From the NCBI GenBank assembly GCA_946529195.1, contig CAMMZE010000023.1:1-9100 (forward strand): a DNA stretch of 9,100 nt, in the 5' to 3' direction. The notes beneath the pieces are model-generated. The model made no database searches, had not been told where the DNA came from, and saw only the letters and a list, made by a program, of their open reading frames with translations. This DNA is from an uncultured Lachnospiraceae bacterium. Lineage in GTDB: Bacteria; Bacillota_A; Clostridia; Lachnospirales; Lachnospiraceae. Position 1 is the first letter of the stretch; the number at the start of each line of letters is the position of its first letter. This document shows positions 1-6,789 of this stretch, piece after piece. A program made the position numbers and the translations under genes.

Positions 1-34
1 AACGTAGCGCTCTACCAAACTGAGCCACACGCCG
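1..34 (-). tRNA. tRNA-Pro, 5' part only (runs off left edge)
   Basis: Read on the minus strand from position 34, the sequence folds as a tRNA 5' half: a 7-nt acceptor strand CGGCGTG, T8-G9, a D stem GCTC/GAGC closing a 9-nt D loop AGTTTGGTA, G26, then the 5' side of the anticodon stem CTACG and loop residues T32-T33. The anticodon is the next triplet and lies outside the window. A C at position 1 with CGG is typical of proline tRNAs (C1-G72 pair), and the CTACGTT stem/loop start fits Clostridia tRNA-Pro. The identity is therefore likely but not proven. The 3' half, where integrative elements normally attach, is outside the window. The genes seen here lie on the 5' side of the tRNA. Confidence 0.85.
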
Positions 35-44
35 TCACCACAAT

Positions 45-73
45 ATTATGCATCAGATTGTCTCAAATGTCAA
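45..73 (-). promoter_or_regulatory. Promoter of the tRNA gene
   Basis: On the minus strand there is a perfect -35 box TTGACA (68-73), a 17-nt spacer and a -10 box CATAAT (45-50, five of six consensus bases). The stretch just upstream of the -35 box (about 74-115) is very rich in A tracts on this strand and looks like an UP element, as expected for a strongly expressed stable-RNA promoter. Transcription should begin near position 38, only about four bases before the mature tRNA 5' end. The 3' end of the upstream 135-aa gene is only about 50 bp from the -35 box, with no recognisable terminator between, so read-through from that operon into the tRNA is possible. Confidence 0.75.
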
Positions 74-125
74 GATATAATATCTTTCTTTTTGATTTTT
101 CTTTTGTTTCCCAAAGATGCATTTA

Positions 126-533
126 CTACTGCAGTGTTTCCCAACGCTTCACCCACTGCTGCAGGCCGCACAGGTTTCCCTGCTGCAAAAGCCAGCCGGC
201 GAAGACGGGATCCAGGTGGGTCTTGTCAAGGAAAAGCTTGGCGCCTTTGCTCTTGAACTTGCTGACAGACTGGTCGGCGATCATCTGCAGGTAGGAGGTC
301 AGCTCTGTCAGATTCACAAAAATTGACTCGTCAAAGGTAAAGGTGCCATCCTCCTGCAGCAGGCGGGCGAGCATGGGAAATACATACTTGTCCTGGAAAA
401 ATGCGTCTTCCTTCTCACAGGTTTCTTTCAGGAAGGCGAGGATCCCTGCCCCGCCTTGCCAGCTCTCTTCCATCGCCGTGATTAGTTCCGCGGCATTTGT
501 ATATTCTTTCTCCATATATAAAATCGGTTCCAT
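126..533 (-). CDS. Hypothetical protein, 135 aa, coupled to the helicase
   Basis: I do not recognise this protein. It is 135 aa, acidic to neutral, soluble and probably mostly helical. It has no signal peptide, membrane segment or metal-binding cluster; Cys39 and Cys122 are isolated. Aromatic residues recur (W25, W114, W127, W131), notably the GWLLQQGN and QQWVKRW patterns near the C terminus. The ATG follows the stop codon of the giant helicase gene by 7 nt. An AGGAGG (546-551) inside the end of that gene lies 12 nt before the ATG, a slightly long spacing. No better in-frame start exists before an upstream in-frame stop. The tight spacing and shared strand imply co-transcription and probable translational coupling, so an accessory, inhibitor or targeting partner of the helicase is plausible. 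That role is inferred from position only. No terminator follows before the tRNA promoter. Confidence 0.75.
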   Translation of the reverse strand: MEPILYMEKEYTNAAELITAMEESWQGGAGILAFLKETCEKEDAFFQDKYVFPMLARLLQEDGTFTFDESIFVNLTELTSYLQMIADQSVSKFKSKGAKLFLDKTHLDPVFAGWLLQQGNLCGLQQWVKRWETLQ

Positions 534-540
534 GATTTTG

Positions 541-3500
541 TCATGCCTCCTCTTCTGTCAGATATAGTCTGCCATCTGACTCTTTGACATCCGCCCGGGC
601 CAGCATATCGTCCAGGACCTCCTCCAATCTGATCTTGATCCGGGGGCCGGACTGGGCATAGCCAAACTGGCGGGTGCATTCGCGGAGCAGTTCTTCTCTT
701 GTAAGGCCTAGCGAATACTTGAGAATCGCAAGGAACCCTGCCTGTATCTCTTCCTGGGCGATCAAATCGATTTCTCTGGCTTCTGTTCCCTCCGCAGGTC
801 TGCGGGGGCTGATCTTTTCTGCCCCTTTCAGATAGAGGAACTCTCCTCTTTCTTCCGCAATCTCTTCTTCGATCAGGTGGTCCAGGCACTGGTCTGTGAT
901 ATGTTTGACCACAGCCGTTACCTTGGCTGCGTCAAGAGCAGGGCACATCCGACGGTAAACTTCCTTTTTGTGAACCGGCTGTTCGACTTCCAGAATATAC
1001 TGAACCTGTGCCAGCCAATACGCCTCGTCGCTGCTGCCTTCCGCCATCTCCAGCGTCAGCGGATCTGCCTCCTGATACTCATCAAAACGGAGGGTCGTGA
1101 TTTCGCTGCTGTTGTCGATCTGCATGGTCAGGTCGTCAATCCCAGTCTCCTCAGCCTGCATATTTAACTCTGCAGATGTCTCCTCTGCTTCGATGCCTGC
1201 GGTCACCCGGTCAAGGAAGTCTTTCAGTCTCTTTTTCTCCTCTTCCGGCTTCAGATACCAGCTCATCGCCCAGACATGGTGGAGCTTCCAGCCCATACTG
1301 GTCATGACGGATCTGCGCCGTACATCCCTGTCATAGGCGGTTCTGGCAAAATGATAGTGACTGCCGTCACACTCGATGCCGGCAAGGTATTCCATGTCGT
1401 TTTGAGGATTGACGATGCCGATATCGACCTTGCAGGCGGACTGGCCAATTTCACGCCGCAGGGAATAGCCGAGACCTGTGATATAATCTGCGACCTCGTC
1501 GGCAAAAGCTTCGCCGGTCCACACCTGGTCGCTCCCCTCAGGCACATGGTAGCTGTTTTCAATGGCATATTGCATGTAGTCGCGGAGCATGCGAACGCCT
1601 GCGCTGGTTCCTTCTTTTACTACGATATCAGTCGGCTGGATAGAGCCGACCAGCTTGATATTGTATTTGGCTCGCGTGATGGCTACGTTGAGACGTCGTT
1701 CGCCGCCGGCTGCGCCGAGCGGGCCGAACCGCTGGTACATTCTGCCCTGGCTGTTTTTGGCGTAGCAAATGCTGAAGATGATGGTATCGCGCTCATCACC
1801 CTGTACATTTTCCAGATTCTTCACAAAGAAGGGCTCCTCCTGATTCTCATCGAAGAAACTCTCATACTCAAGGTTCTGCAGGCGGAAGCGGTTGACCGCG
1901 TTCTCGATCTCTGCCTGCTGCTTTTCCGAAAAGGCAACGATGCCGAGCGAGCGGTCCGGATGGGTCTTCAGATGCTCTTGCAGGAGAGATACGCAAACCT
2001 CTGCCTCCCGGACATTGTGATTTTTGCCGCCGCCTTCATAAACGCCATCTTCCACGTAGATGTATTCCAGTCCCTTGTCCGGACTAAGCCTGCTGTTGGG
2101 GAAGGTGATCAGGCGGTTCTCATAGAGCTCCTTATTCGAAAAGGCGATCAGGGACTCGTCCTTGCTCCGGTAATGCCAGAGCAGGGTACACTGGGGCAGG
2201 CTAACACCCGCTTCATCCAGCAGCGATTCGCTGACAACGTCGGGATAGTATTCATCCGAATCCTCATCCCAGTCCAGTTCTTCTATATTTTTGGCAGCAG
2301 CCGTGAAGAAGCTGGTCGGCGGCAGCTGACGGGTATCTCCGGCAATGATAGCCTGCCGACCCCGGTAGATCGCCCCGACTGCGTCCTCCGGCAGAATCTG
2401 GGAGGCCTCATCGAAGATGACCATATCAAAATCATACCGGTCGGAATCCAGGAAATACGCTGCGGACAGGGGAGACATCATAAAACAGGGCTTGAGCTTT
2501 CCCAAAAGACCTGGAATGGTCTTGAACAGGCGGCGCAGAGGCATGATGCGGCTCTTTTTACCAGCTTCCCTGCGCAGGATTGAAATCTCATCCAGAGCTC
2601 CGACCAGCTGACGGAAACCGGACGGCTTCTGCCCGGAAAGCTGGCTGGACAGGCGGGCACGAACCACAGACTGGACTGTGTCGGAATCCTTCTGAAAGGC
2701 CTCGATGGTCTGCTCGTGGGCTTCTGCGCTGAAGCGGAGAAGCTCATACAGGCCGCCTGCCTGTATGCTGTCCATAACCCATTTGGAAAGAAATGCCTTG
2801 CGGTAGACCAGCTGCATGCCTTCCAGATCCAGTTCATTCTGGCCGGCATACTCCAGGAAAGGCATCAGGCTATGCGCCTGGCACTGCCTTTCGATATCCG
2901 CGTAGTGCAGCCAGCTGCTCAGGGCTTCCGTATCCCTGCAGCGGTCTGCGCAGGTATAAAAGTCCTGCAGAGACATGCCGGCAAAGTCCTTCTGCGGGAA
3001 CCAGGCGGCGAACACAGGCATGTAAGGAATTGCTTCCTGCAAAACATGCTCCGCCTCCATGGCTGCCGCAAGGGCTTCCTCGGGGGAAGCTGTGTCCGCA
3101 GATAGACCCTGCGGTGCCAGACTCCTGCAAAGGACATCCAGTTCCTCGATGACAGCTGGATCATGCATATCAAGTCCTGTTTCAGCGAAATAACTGGCAG
3201 CTGCAGTATCCGCTTTTTCAACATTTTCATAGAGTCTGTTAAAGGCTTTTACCACTTCCAGGCTGTCCGTGATACGGGCAGAATCTGATGCAATGCCGGC
3301 TGTCTGGAAGAGTTCTCTGATGTGCTCGAGATCTATGCTGGCAGCGTCCAGATCTTCCAGCTGTTCTCTGGCAGCGGTAAGGGCAGCCCCCGCCTCATCA
3401 CCGTCCAGTTTTGCAAGAACGGCCTGCAGGCGCCGGAGCCAGTCTTTGATTTCCTCCTCTGTTACTGTTTTTCCGTCATAGGAGAAACGGAGCCTCTGCC

Positions 3501-5955
3501 CGTAGGGCTGCTCGCACAGGCCGGTCAATCGCTCCTGTACCGGATAGGCTGCTGCATAATTCTCTACAGGCATGCAAAGCGCCAGACTCTGCAGGATGCC
3601 TGCCCAGTCTGTGAAAACGTCCTCCTCCCGCATGCCATACTGGGCGGGAAGCTTTTGGATCTCTACCTGGCATTCTACAACGTCGGCATGGAACTCCCGC
3701 AGTCTTTCCAGTCCGCGGATACCGTCCTCGTCCCTGCATTTGCGCCTGTCCCTGCGGCAGGAGGTCAATCGCTTTTTATCATCCTTATACCCTTTCCCGA
3801 GTTTCTTGAAAAAGGAGGTATATTCCGTCTGGAAACGGCCGAGCAGCGCTTCCTCATCCAGGGCGTAGAAACTCTGCTCCCACTCCGCGTCGATCAGCTT
3901 TTTCTGGGCCAGTGCCGCATCCGCAAGGTCTTTGATCTTATGGATCCTGTCTGTGAGTTCCTCGATGGAAAGCGGACCGGTAAACCATCTGACCTTGTAA
4001 TCTGCGGGAACGCGCAGCATATCATAGGCTGCCCGGACCTGCTGCAGGGAGGAGTCGCTCACCGTCAGATGGCTGCCGAGAAGCCTTCCGGCTTCTTCCA
4101 TGAATCGGCTGCATTTTTCCAGTTCATCCGCAAATGCTGCCGTCTCTTTTCGTTCTCTCTGAAGAGACTCTGTATCTGCATTTTCCCACTTGACCGTATC
4201 AGAATACAGGCAGACTGCCTGCAGATGATTTCTGAGACTATTGTAAGACTCTTTGGTCTTTGTATACCCTTCCGGGCAGAATAAGCCGCTTCCGTACCTG
4301 GCCCGGCCGTATTCGCGGGCCGCGGTGCAGGCCCGCCTGAGCAGTTCACAGGCAATCAGTTCCTCCAGGCTTTGAAAGGACCAGTCCTTGTGAAGAGCAA
4401 GTTTTTGGTTAAAGGCGTCTGCCTGTTCCTGTACTCTCTGTATATCCGCACAAAGTCCGGGCAGAGGTGCTCTGCCAAACAGGATCTGTGCAGTCATGGG
4501 ATCCTGCTCGGTCAGGGAGGTCCCCCGCCAGGGATGATCGGCCAGTTCTTCTTTATACTGTTCTGCGACCCTGGCATACTTTTCCAGCAGCTGCCGGCGG
4601 ATCTCATACTCTTCCCCGGACACATCAAGCGTATCATCCTCTAAGGTGCACAGGGGTACATCCTCCATCCCGGACAAGTCTGTGACCACGTCAAAGAGGG
4701 TCCTGCCCAAAGGCATACGGACAAGATTCATCTCACGATCATACAGGTTCAGCCTGTTTCGTTCCTCCTCCAGGCTGTCGAATACATGTGTATATCCGCT
4801 CTTGAGGGTTCGTTTGGGAGCGTCAAGGGTACGGGCCAAATCCTGCAGCACCGCCTTTTTCTCCGCCTTGTAATTGTGCAGGGACAGGCAGTAATCCGCG
4901 ATTCCTGCCTCCTCCAGACGGCGGTATACTACGCTGAGGGCAGCCATCTTCTGGGAAACGAAAAGCACCCTTTTCCCGTCCGCCATGGCCTGGGCAATGA
5001 TGTTGGTGATCGTCTGGCTCTTACCGGTTCCGGGCGGTCCCTGCAGGACGAAGCTGACGCCCCTGCGGGAGAGCAGGATGGCGTCCTTCTGGCTGGCATC
5101 CGCTGCAACCACCTGACACTGGTCCGACTCGGGATCCTGATCATGATCGTAGTTTTCCCACTCCTCTTCTATTACAGGCAGCTGGGAAGGATCGCCGCAG
5201 AAGGCACGGATCACCCGGTTGGAAAAGATCTTCTCCCGGTTCTTTTCCAGGTCTTTATACATAACAATCTTGAGGAAGGATAAGAGGCCCAGATTGGCCT
5301 CGCGGATCACACTCCAGCCCAATGACTCCACGCTGTCCTGGACTGCCTGCAGATAGCTGTCGATCTCCTCGGAAGCAGGATCAAACTCCGGCAGAGTCAT
5401 ATGAAAATCCGCTGAAAGTACATATTCAAGGGTCGGGTTAACGACGATATCCTCTTCCAGACGCCGAATCGTATAGGGGCTGGTGAGCGATTTCATCTCA
5501 AGGGTAACCGGTACCAGGATCAGCGGGGAAATCAGCCAGTCCTCGGAAGGCTTCTGCCGCCATCGAAGAAAGCCAAATGACAGATAGAGGATATTGATGC
5601 CCTGCTCCTCCTGGGACAATCTGGCCTTGGAACGCAGATTTTTGAGGGTCAGATTCATGTCATCTGTCTCCATATCAGAGCGCACTTCCCCCTCGGCGAT
5701 CTCGATCGGCGTACCCAGATCGGCAAACAGATCAAGGATACGTGTGAGCCGGTCGTCCTCCGCTGTCAGCTTCCGTCTGCGAAATGCAAGCTTCTGTCCG
5801 TCCACAGCCAGCCGCCGGTATAAGGCTTCCATCCCGGGCACCAGAATCTGCAGAGTCGCCCTGCGGCTCTTCCGGTAATTCATCAGCTTATTTCTTCTGG
5901 ATACGTCCAGAAGTCCCTGTCTCCAGGCTTGAAACTTTTTCTCCTGTATATTCAC
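541..5955 (-). CDS. Giant DUF4011 / SF1 helicase / Vsr-like nuclease / DUF3320 protein
   Basis: This 1804-aa protein is probably a cytoplasmic ATP-dependent nucleic-acid helicase or translocase with a fused nuclease. The N-terminal DUF4011-type region carries LLDVSRRNKLMNY (15-27). The superfamily 1 (Upf1-like, AAA_11/AAA_12) core has Walker A GPPGTGKS (306-313), motif Ia VLFVSQK (330-336), motif II FDEAS (1181-1185), motif III GDTRQLPPT (1206-1214), a motif IV-like LWHYRS (1259-1264), motif V NVQGDERD (1383-1390) and motif VI LNVAITRAK (1422-1430). About 800 residues, rich in charged and helical sequence, separate motifs Ia and II. Residues about 1480-1575 match the Vsr/DUF559-like PD-(D/E)xK fold: KVDIGIVNP with D1511, IECDGSHYH with E1528 and D1530, then GWKLHHVWAMSW. 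The C terminus (about 1650-1800) fits DUF3320, with winged-helix-like segments. The start is GTG, with AGAAGG 9 nt upstream and an in-frame TAA just before; the conserved DUF4011 motif at residue 15 supports it. All helicase motifs look intact. The architecture occurs in suspected antiphage loci, but a role in defence here is inference. Confidence 0.96.
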   Translation of the reverse strand: MNIQEKKFQAWRQGLLDVSRRNKLMNYRKSRRATLQILVPGMEALYRRLAVDGQKLAFRRRKLTAEDDRLTRILDLFADLGTPIEIAEGEVRSDMETDDMNLTLKNLRSKARLSQEEQGINILYLSFGFLRWRQKPSEDWLISPLILVPVTLEMKSLTSPYTIRRLEEDIVVNPTLEYVLSADFHMTLPEFDPASEEIDSYLQAVQDSVESLGWSVIREANLGLLSFLKIVMYKDLEKNREKIFSNRVIRAFCGDPSQLPVIEEEWENYDHDQDPESDQCQVVAADASQKDAILLSRRGVSFVLQGPPGTGKSQTITNIIAQAMADGKRVLFVSQKMAALSVVYRRLEEAGIADYCLSLHNYKAEKKAVLQDLARTLDAPKRTLKSGYTHVFDSLEEERNRLNLYDREMNLVRMPLGRTLFDVVTDLSGMEDVPLCTLEDDTLDVSGEEYEIRRQLLEKYARVAEQYKEELADHPWRGTSLTEQDPMTAQILFGRAPLPGLCADIQRVQEQADAFNQKLALHKDWSFQSLEELIACELLRRACTAAREYGRARYGSGLFCPEGYTKTKESYNSLRNHLQAVCLYSDTVKWENADTESLQRERKETAAFADELEKCSRFMEEAGRLLGSHLTVSDSSLQQVRAAYDMLRVPADYKVRWFTGPLSIEELTDRIHKIKDLADAALAQKKLIDAEWEQSFYALDEEALLGRFQTEYTSFFKKLGKGYKDDKKRLTSCRRDRRKCRDEDGIRGLERLREFHADVVECQVEIQKLPAQYGMREEDVFTDWAGILQSLALCMPVENYAAAYPVQERLTGLCEQPYGQRLRFSYDGKTVTEEEIKDWLRRLQAVLAKLDGDEAGAALTAAREQLEDLDAASIDLEHIRELFQTAGIASDSARITDSLEVVKAFNRLYENVEKADTAAASYFAETGLDMHDPAVIEELDVLCRSLAPQGLSADTASPEEALAAAMEAEHVLQEAIPYMPVFAAWFPQKDFAGMSLQDFYTCADRCRDTEALSSWLHYADIERQCQAHSLMPFLEYAGQNELDLEGMQLVYRKAFLSKWVMDSIQAGGLYELLRFSAEAHEQTIEAFQKDSDTVQSVVRARLSSQLSGQKPSGFRQLVGALDEISILRREAGKKSRIMPLRRLFKTIPGLLGKLKPCFMMSPLSAAYFLDSDRYDFDMVIFDEASQILPEDAVGAIYRGRQAIIAGDTRQLPPTSFFTAAAKNIEELDWDEDSDEYYPDVVSESLLDEAGVSLPQCTLLWHYRSKDESLIAFSNKELYENRLITFPNSRLSPDKGLEYIYVEDGVYEGGGKNHNVREAEVCVSLLQEHLKTHPDRSLGIVAFSEKQQAEIENAVNRFRLQNLEYESFFDENQEEPFFVKNLENVQGDERDTIIFSICYAKNSQGRMYQRFGPLGAAGGERRLNVAITRAKYNIKLVGSIQPTDIVVKEGTSAGVRMLRDYMQYAIENSYHVPEGSDQVWTGEAFADEVADYITGLGYSLRREIGQSACKVDIGIVNPQNDMEYLAGIECDGSHYHFARTAYDRDVRRRSVMTSMGWKLHHVWAMSWYLKPEEEKKRLKDFLDRVTAGIEAEETSAELNMQAEETGIDDLTMQIDNSSEITTLRFDEYQEADPLTLEMAEGSSDEAYWLAQVQYILEVEQPVHKKEVYRRMCPALDAAKVTAVVKHITDQCLDHLIEEEIAEERGEFLYLKGAEKISPRRPAEGTEAREIDLIAQEEIQAGFLAILKYSLGLTREELLRECTRQFGYAQSGPRIKIRLEEVLDDMLARADVKESDGRLYLTEEEA

Positions 5956-5977
5956 CGGATCATCCCTTCTTCTTTAC

Positions 5978-5993
5978 GACATACAAGTTTGTC
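5978..5993. promoter_or_regulatory. Imperfect inverted repeat in the helicase leader, possible operator
   Basis: The sequence GACATACAAGTTTGTC is an imperfect 16-bp palindrome, with 12 of 16 positions symmetric (GACA-n-AC-nn-GT-n-TGTC). It lies between the predicted transcription start and the ribosome binding site of the helicase gene, where a bound repressor would block elongation or initiation. It abuts a tandem hexamer GTCTTA-GTCTTA (5991-6002). It does not match the Gram-positive LexA box well. Function is unproven, and a short palindrome like this can occur by chance. Confidence 0.3.
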
Positions 5994-6007
5994 TTAGTCT
6001 TATCAAA

Positions 6008-6016
6008 AGTATAACA
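6008..6016 (-). promoter_or_regulatory. Extended -10 promoter of the helicase unit
   Basis: On the minus strand, TGTTATACT provides an extended -10 element (TGn followed by TATACT, hexamer at 6008-6013). The -35 region at a 17-nt spacing (TTCTAT) is poor, so the extended -10 would have to carry recognition, or an activator may help. Transcription would start near 6001, giving a leader of about 45 nt before the GTG start at 5955. It lies just downstream of the rubrerythrin terminator, consistent with the helicase and 135-aa genes forming an independent transcription unit. Confidence 0.55.
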
Positions 6017-6079
6017 TATTCTTTTATGGGATAGAATAGGGTGAAGAAATGCAAGCCCCACCGTGTAATTCTCGGGATG

Positions 6080-6109
6080 AAAAAAAGAGGGGATCCTCAG
6101 GATCCCCTC
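6080..6109 (-). terminator. rbr: Rho-independent terminator of the rubrerythrin gene
   Basis: A perfect 10-bp stem (GAGGGGATCC pairing with GGATCCCCTC) closes a 3-nt loop at 6087-6109. On the minus strand it is followed directly by seven T residues (6086-6080). It starts about 22 nt after the rubrerythrin stop codon. There is no matching T run on the plus strand, so it works in the minus direction only. It insulates the helicase unit from rubrerythrin transcription. Confidence 0.93.
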
Positions 6110-6131
6110 GCATGAAATATGCTCTGTTTCA

Positions 6132-6680
6132 TTAATAATTCTCAGCGTTTACCTCGAAGTAAGACTGTGAATAACCGCAGACTGCGCAAACCTTCGGTGC
6201 CTTAACGCCAACTACGATATGTCCGCAGTTGCGGCACTCCCAAACCTTAACCTCGGACTTCTCGAATACCTGAGCTGTCTCAACATTCTGCAGAAGTGCG
6301 CGGTAACGCTCCTCGTGATGCTTCTCGATCGCTGCTACAGCGCGGAACTTAGCTGCCAGTCTCTTGAAGCCTTCCTTCTCGGCGGTCTCAGCGAACTCAA
6401 CATACATGTCAGTCCACTCATAGTTCTCACCGTCAGCAGCTGCCTTAAGGTTCTCAGCTGTGGTTCCGATGCCGCCAAGCTCCTCGCACCAGAGCTGCGC
6501 ATGTGCTCTCTCATTCTCTGCTGTCTTGAGGAAAAGAGCTGCGATCTGCTCGTAACCCTCTTTCTGTGCTACAGATGCGAAATAAGTATATTTGTTGCGG
6601 GCCTGAGACTCACCTGCAAAAGCAGCCTGAAGGTTCTTCTCTGTCTGTGTGCCTGCGTACTGATTGGTTTTATCTGCCAT
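6132..6680 (-). CDS. rbr: Rubrerythrin
   Basis: Rubrerythrin is a cytoplasmic non-haem di-iron peroxidase that reduces hydrogen peroxide using electrons passed through rubredoxin or NADH-linked reductases; it protects anaerobes from oxygen stress. The 182-aa protein has the usual length. The ferritin-like four-helix domain shows E24 in [11 protein letters not shown]57 and H60 in ENERAHA, E98 and E101 in [10 protein letters not shown], and E119 and H122 in IEKHHEERY. The C-terminal rubredoxin-like domain has CxxC pairs C149/C152 and C165/C168, separated by 12 residues. The ATG at 6680 has a perfect AGGAGG 7 nt upstream (6688-6693). The gene appears monocistronic, with its own probable promoter and a strong terminator. 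Codon choice (mostly GAG for Glu, and GCA/GCT, GTA and GGT) differs from the neighbours and suggests high expression. All metal ligands appear present. Confidence 0.97.
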   Translation of the reverse strand: MADKTNQYAGTQTEKNLQAAFAGESQARNKYTYFASVAQKEGYEQIAALFLKTAENERAHAQLWCEELGGIGTTAENLKAAADGENYEWTDMYVEFAETAEKEGFKRLAAKFRAVAAIEKHHEERYRALLQNVETAQVFEKSEVKVWECRNCGHIVVGVKAPKVCAVCGYSQSYFEVNAENY

Positions 6681-6721
6681 AATTCTTCCTCCTAATAAAA
6701 TACTAGATTTTTAAATTACAG

Positions 6722-6744
6722 TTACATTTTATCTCATGATGTAA
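6722..6744. promoter_or_regulatory. Inverted repeat at the rubrerythrin promoter, possible operator
   Basis: TTACAT (6722-6727) and ATGTAA (6739-6744) form a 6-bp inverted repeat with an 11-nt spacer. It covers the proposed -10 box of the rubrerythrin promoter, a position suited to a redox- or peroxide-responsive repressor. It does not match the PerR box (TTATAATnATTATAA) or the Rex box well, so no regulator is assigned. The region is AT-rich and the repeat may be chance. Confidence 0.3.
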
Positions 6745-6755
6745 AGGTTAGACAA
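6726..6755 (-). promoter_or_regulatory. Probable promoter of the rubrerythrin gene
   Basis: On the minus strand a -35-like TTGTCT (6750-6755) and a -10-like TAAAAT (6726-6731) are separated by 18 nt. Both deviate from consensus, and the AT-rich region offers alternatives, such as TTTACA upstream of TGTAAT with a 19-nt spacer. The leader would be about 40 nt. No convincing terminator follows the upstream WYL gene, so some rubrerythrin transcript could also come from the WYL operon. Confidence 0.45.
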
Positions 6756-6789
6756 GTGCAACTCTGAAAAGTGTCCCTTTGATTTCCTT

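Noticed and set aside
72..86. AT-only palindrome AAGATAT-A-ATATCTT followed by T-rich sequence on the plus strand, as a possible terminator
   Set aside because: The stem contains almost no GC pairs and no plus-strand gene precedes it. On the minus strand the flank is A-rich, so it is better explained as part of the UP-element region of the tRNA promoter.
482..889. Alternative minus-strand frame across the end of the helicase gene, including an ATG at 544 overlapping its stop
   Set aside because: The ATG at 544 is only 1 nt from AGGAGG and would encode a 20-aa peptide. The longer frame is Arg/Pro-rich shadow sequence. The 135-aa frame starting at 533 is far more plausible.
1276..2583. Plus-strand open frame of 435 codons opposite the helicase gene
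   Set aside because: It lies wholly antisense to conserved helicase motifs II to VI and the nuclease region. It has no ribosome binding site I can defend and no recognisable domain. It is a shadow of the real reading frame.
3322..4284. Plus-strand open frame of 320 codons opposite the helicase insertion
   Set aside because: It is antisense to a continuous, compositionally normal helicase coding region and its product resembles no family. It is treated as a shadow frame.
5952..5963. Three-codon upstream ORF (ATG ATC CGG TGA) overlapping the helicase GTG start
   Set aside because: The AGAAGG element is only 1 nt from this ATG but 9 nt from the GTG, so ribosomes should initiate at the GTG. It is probably coincidence.
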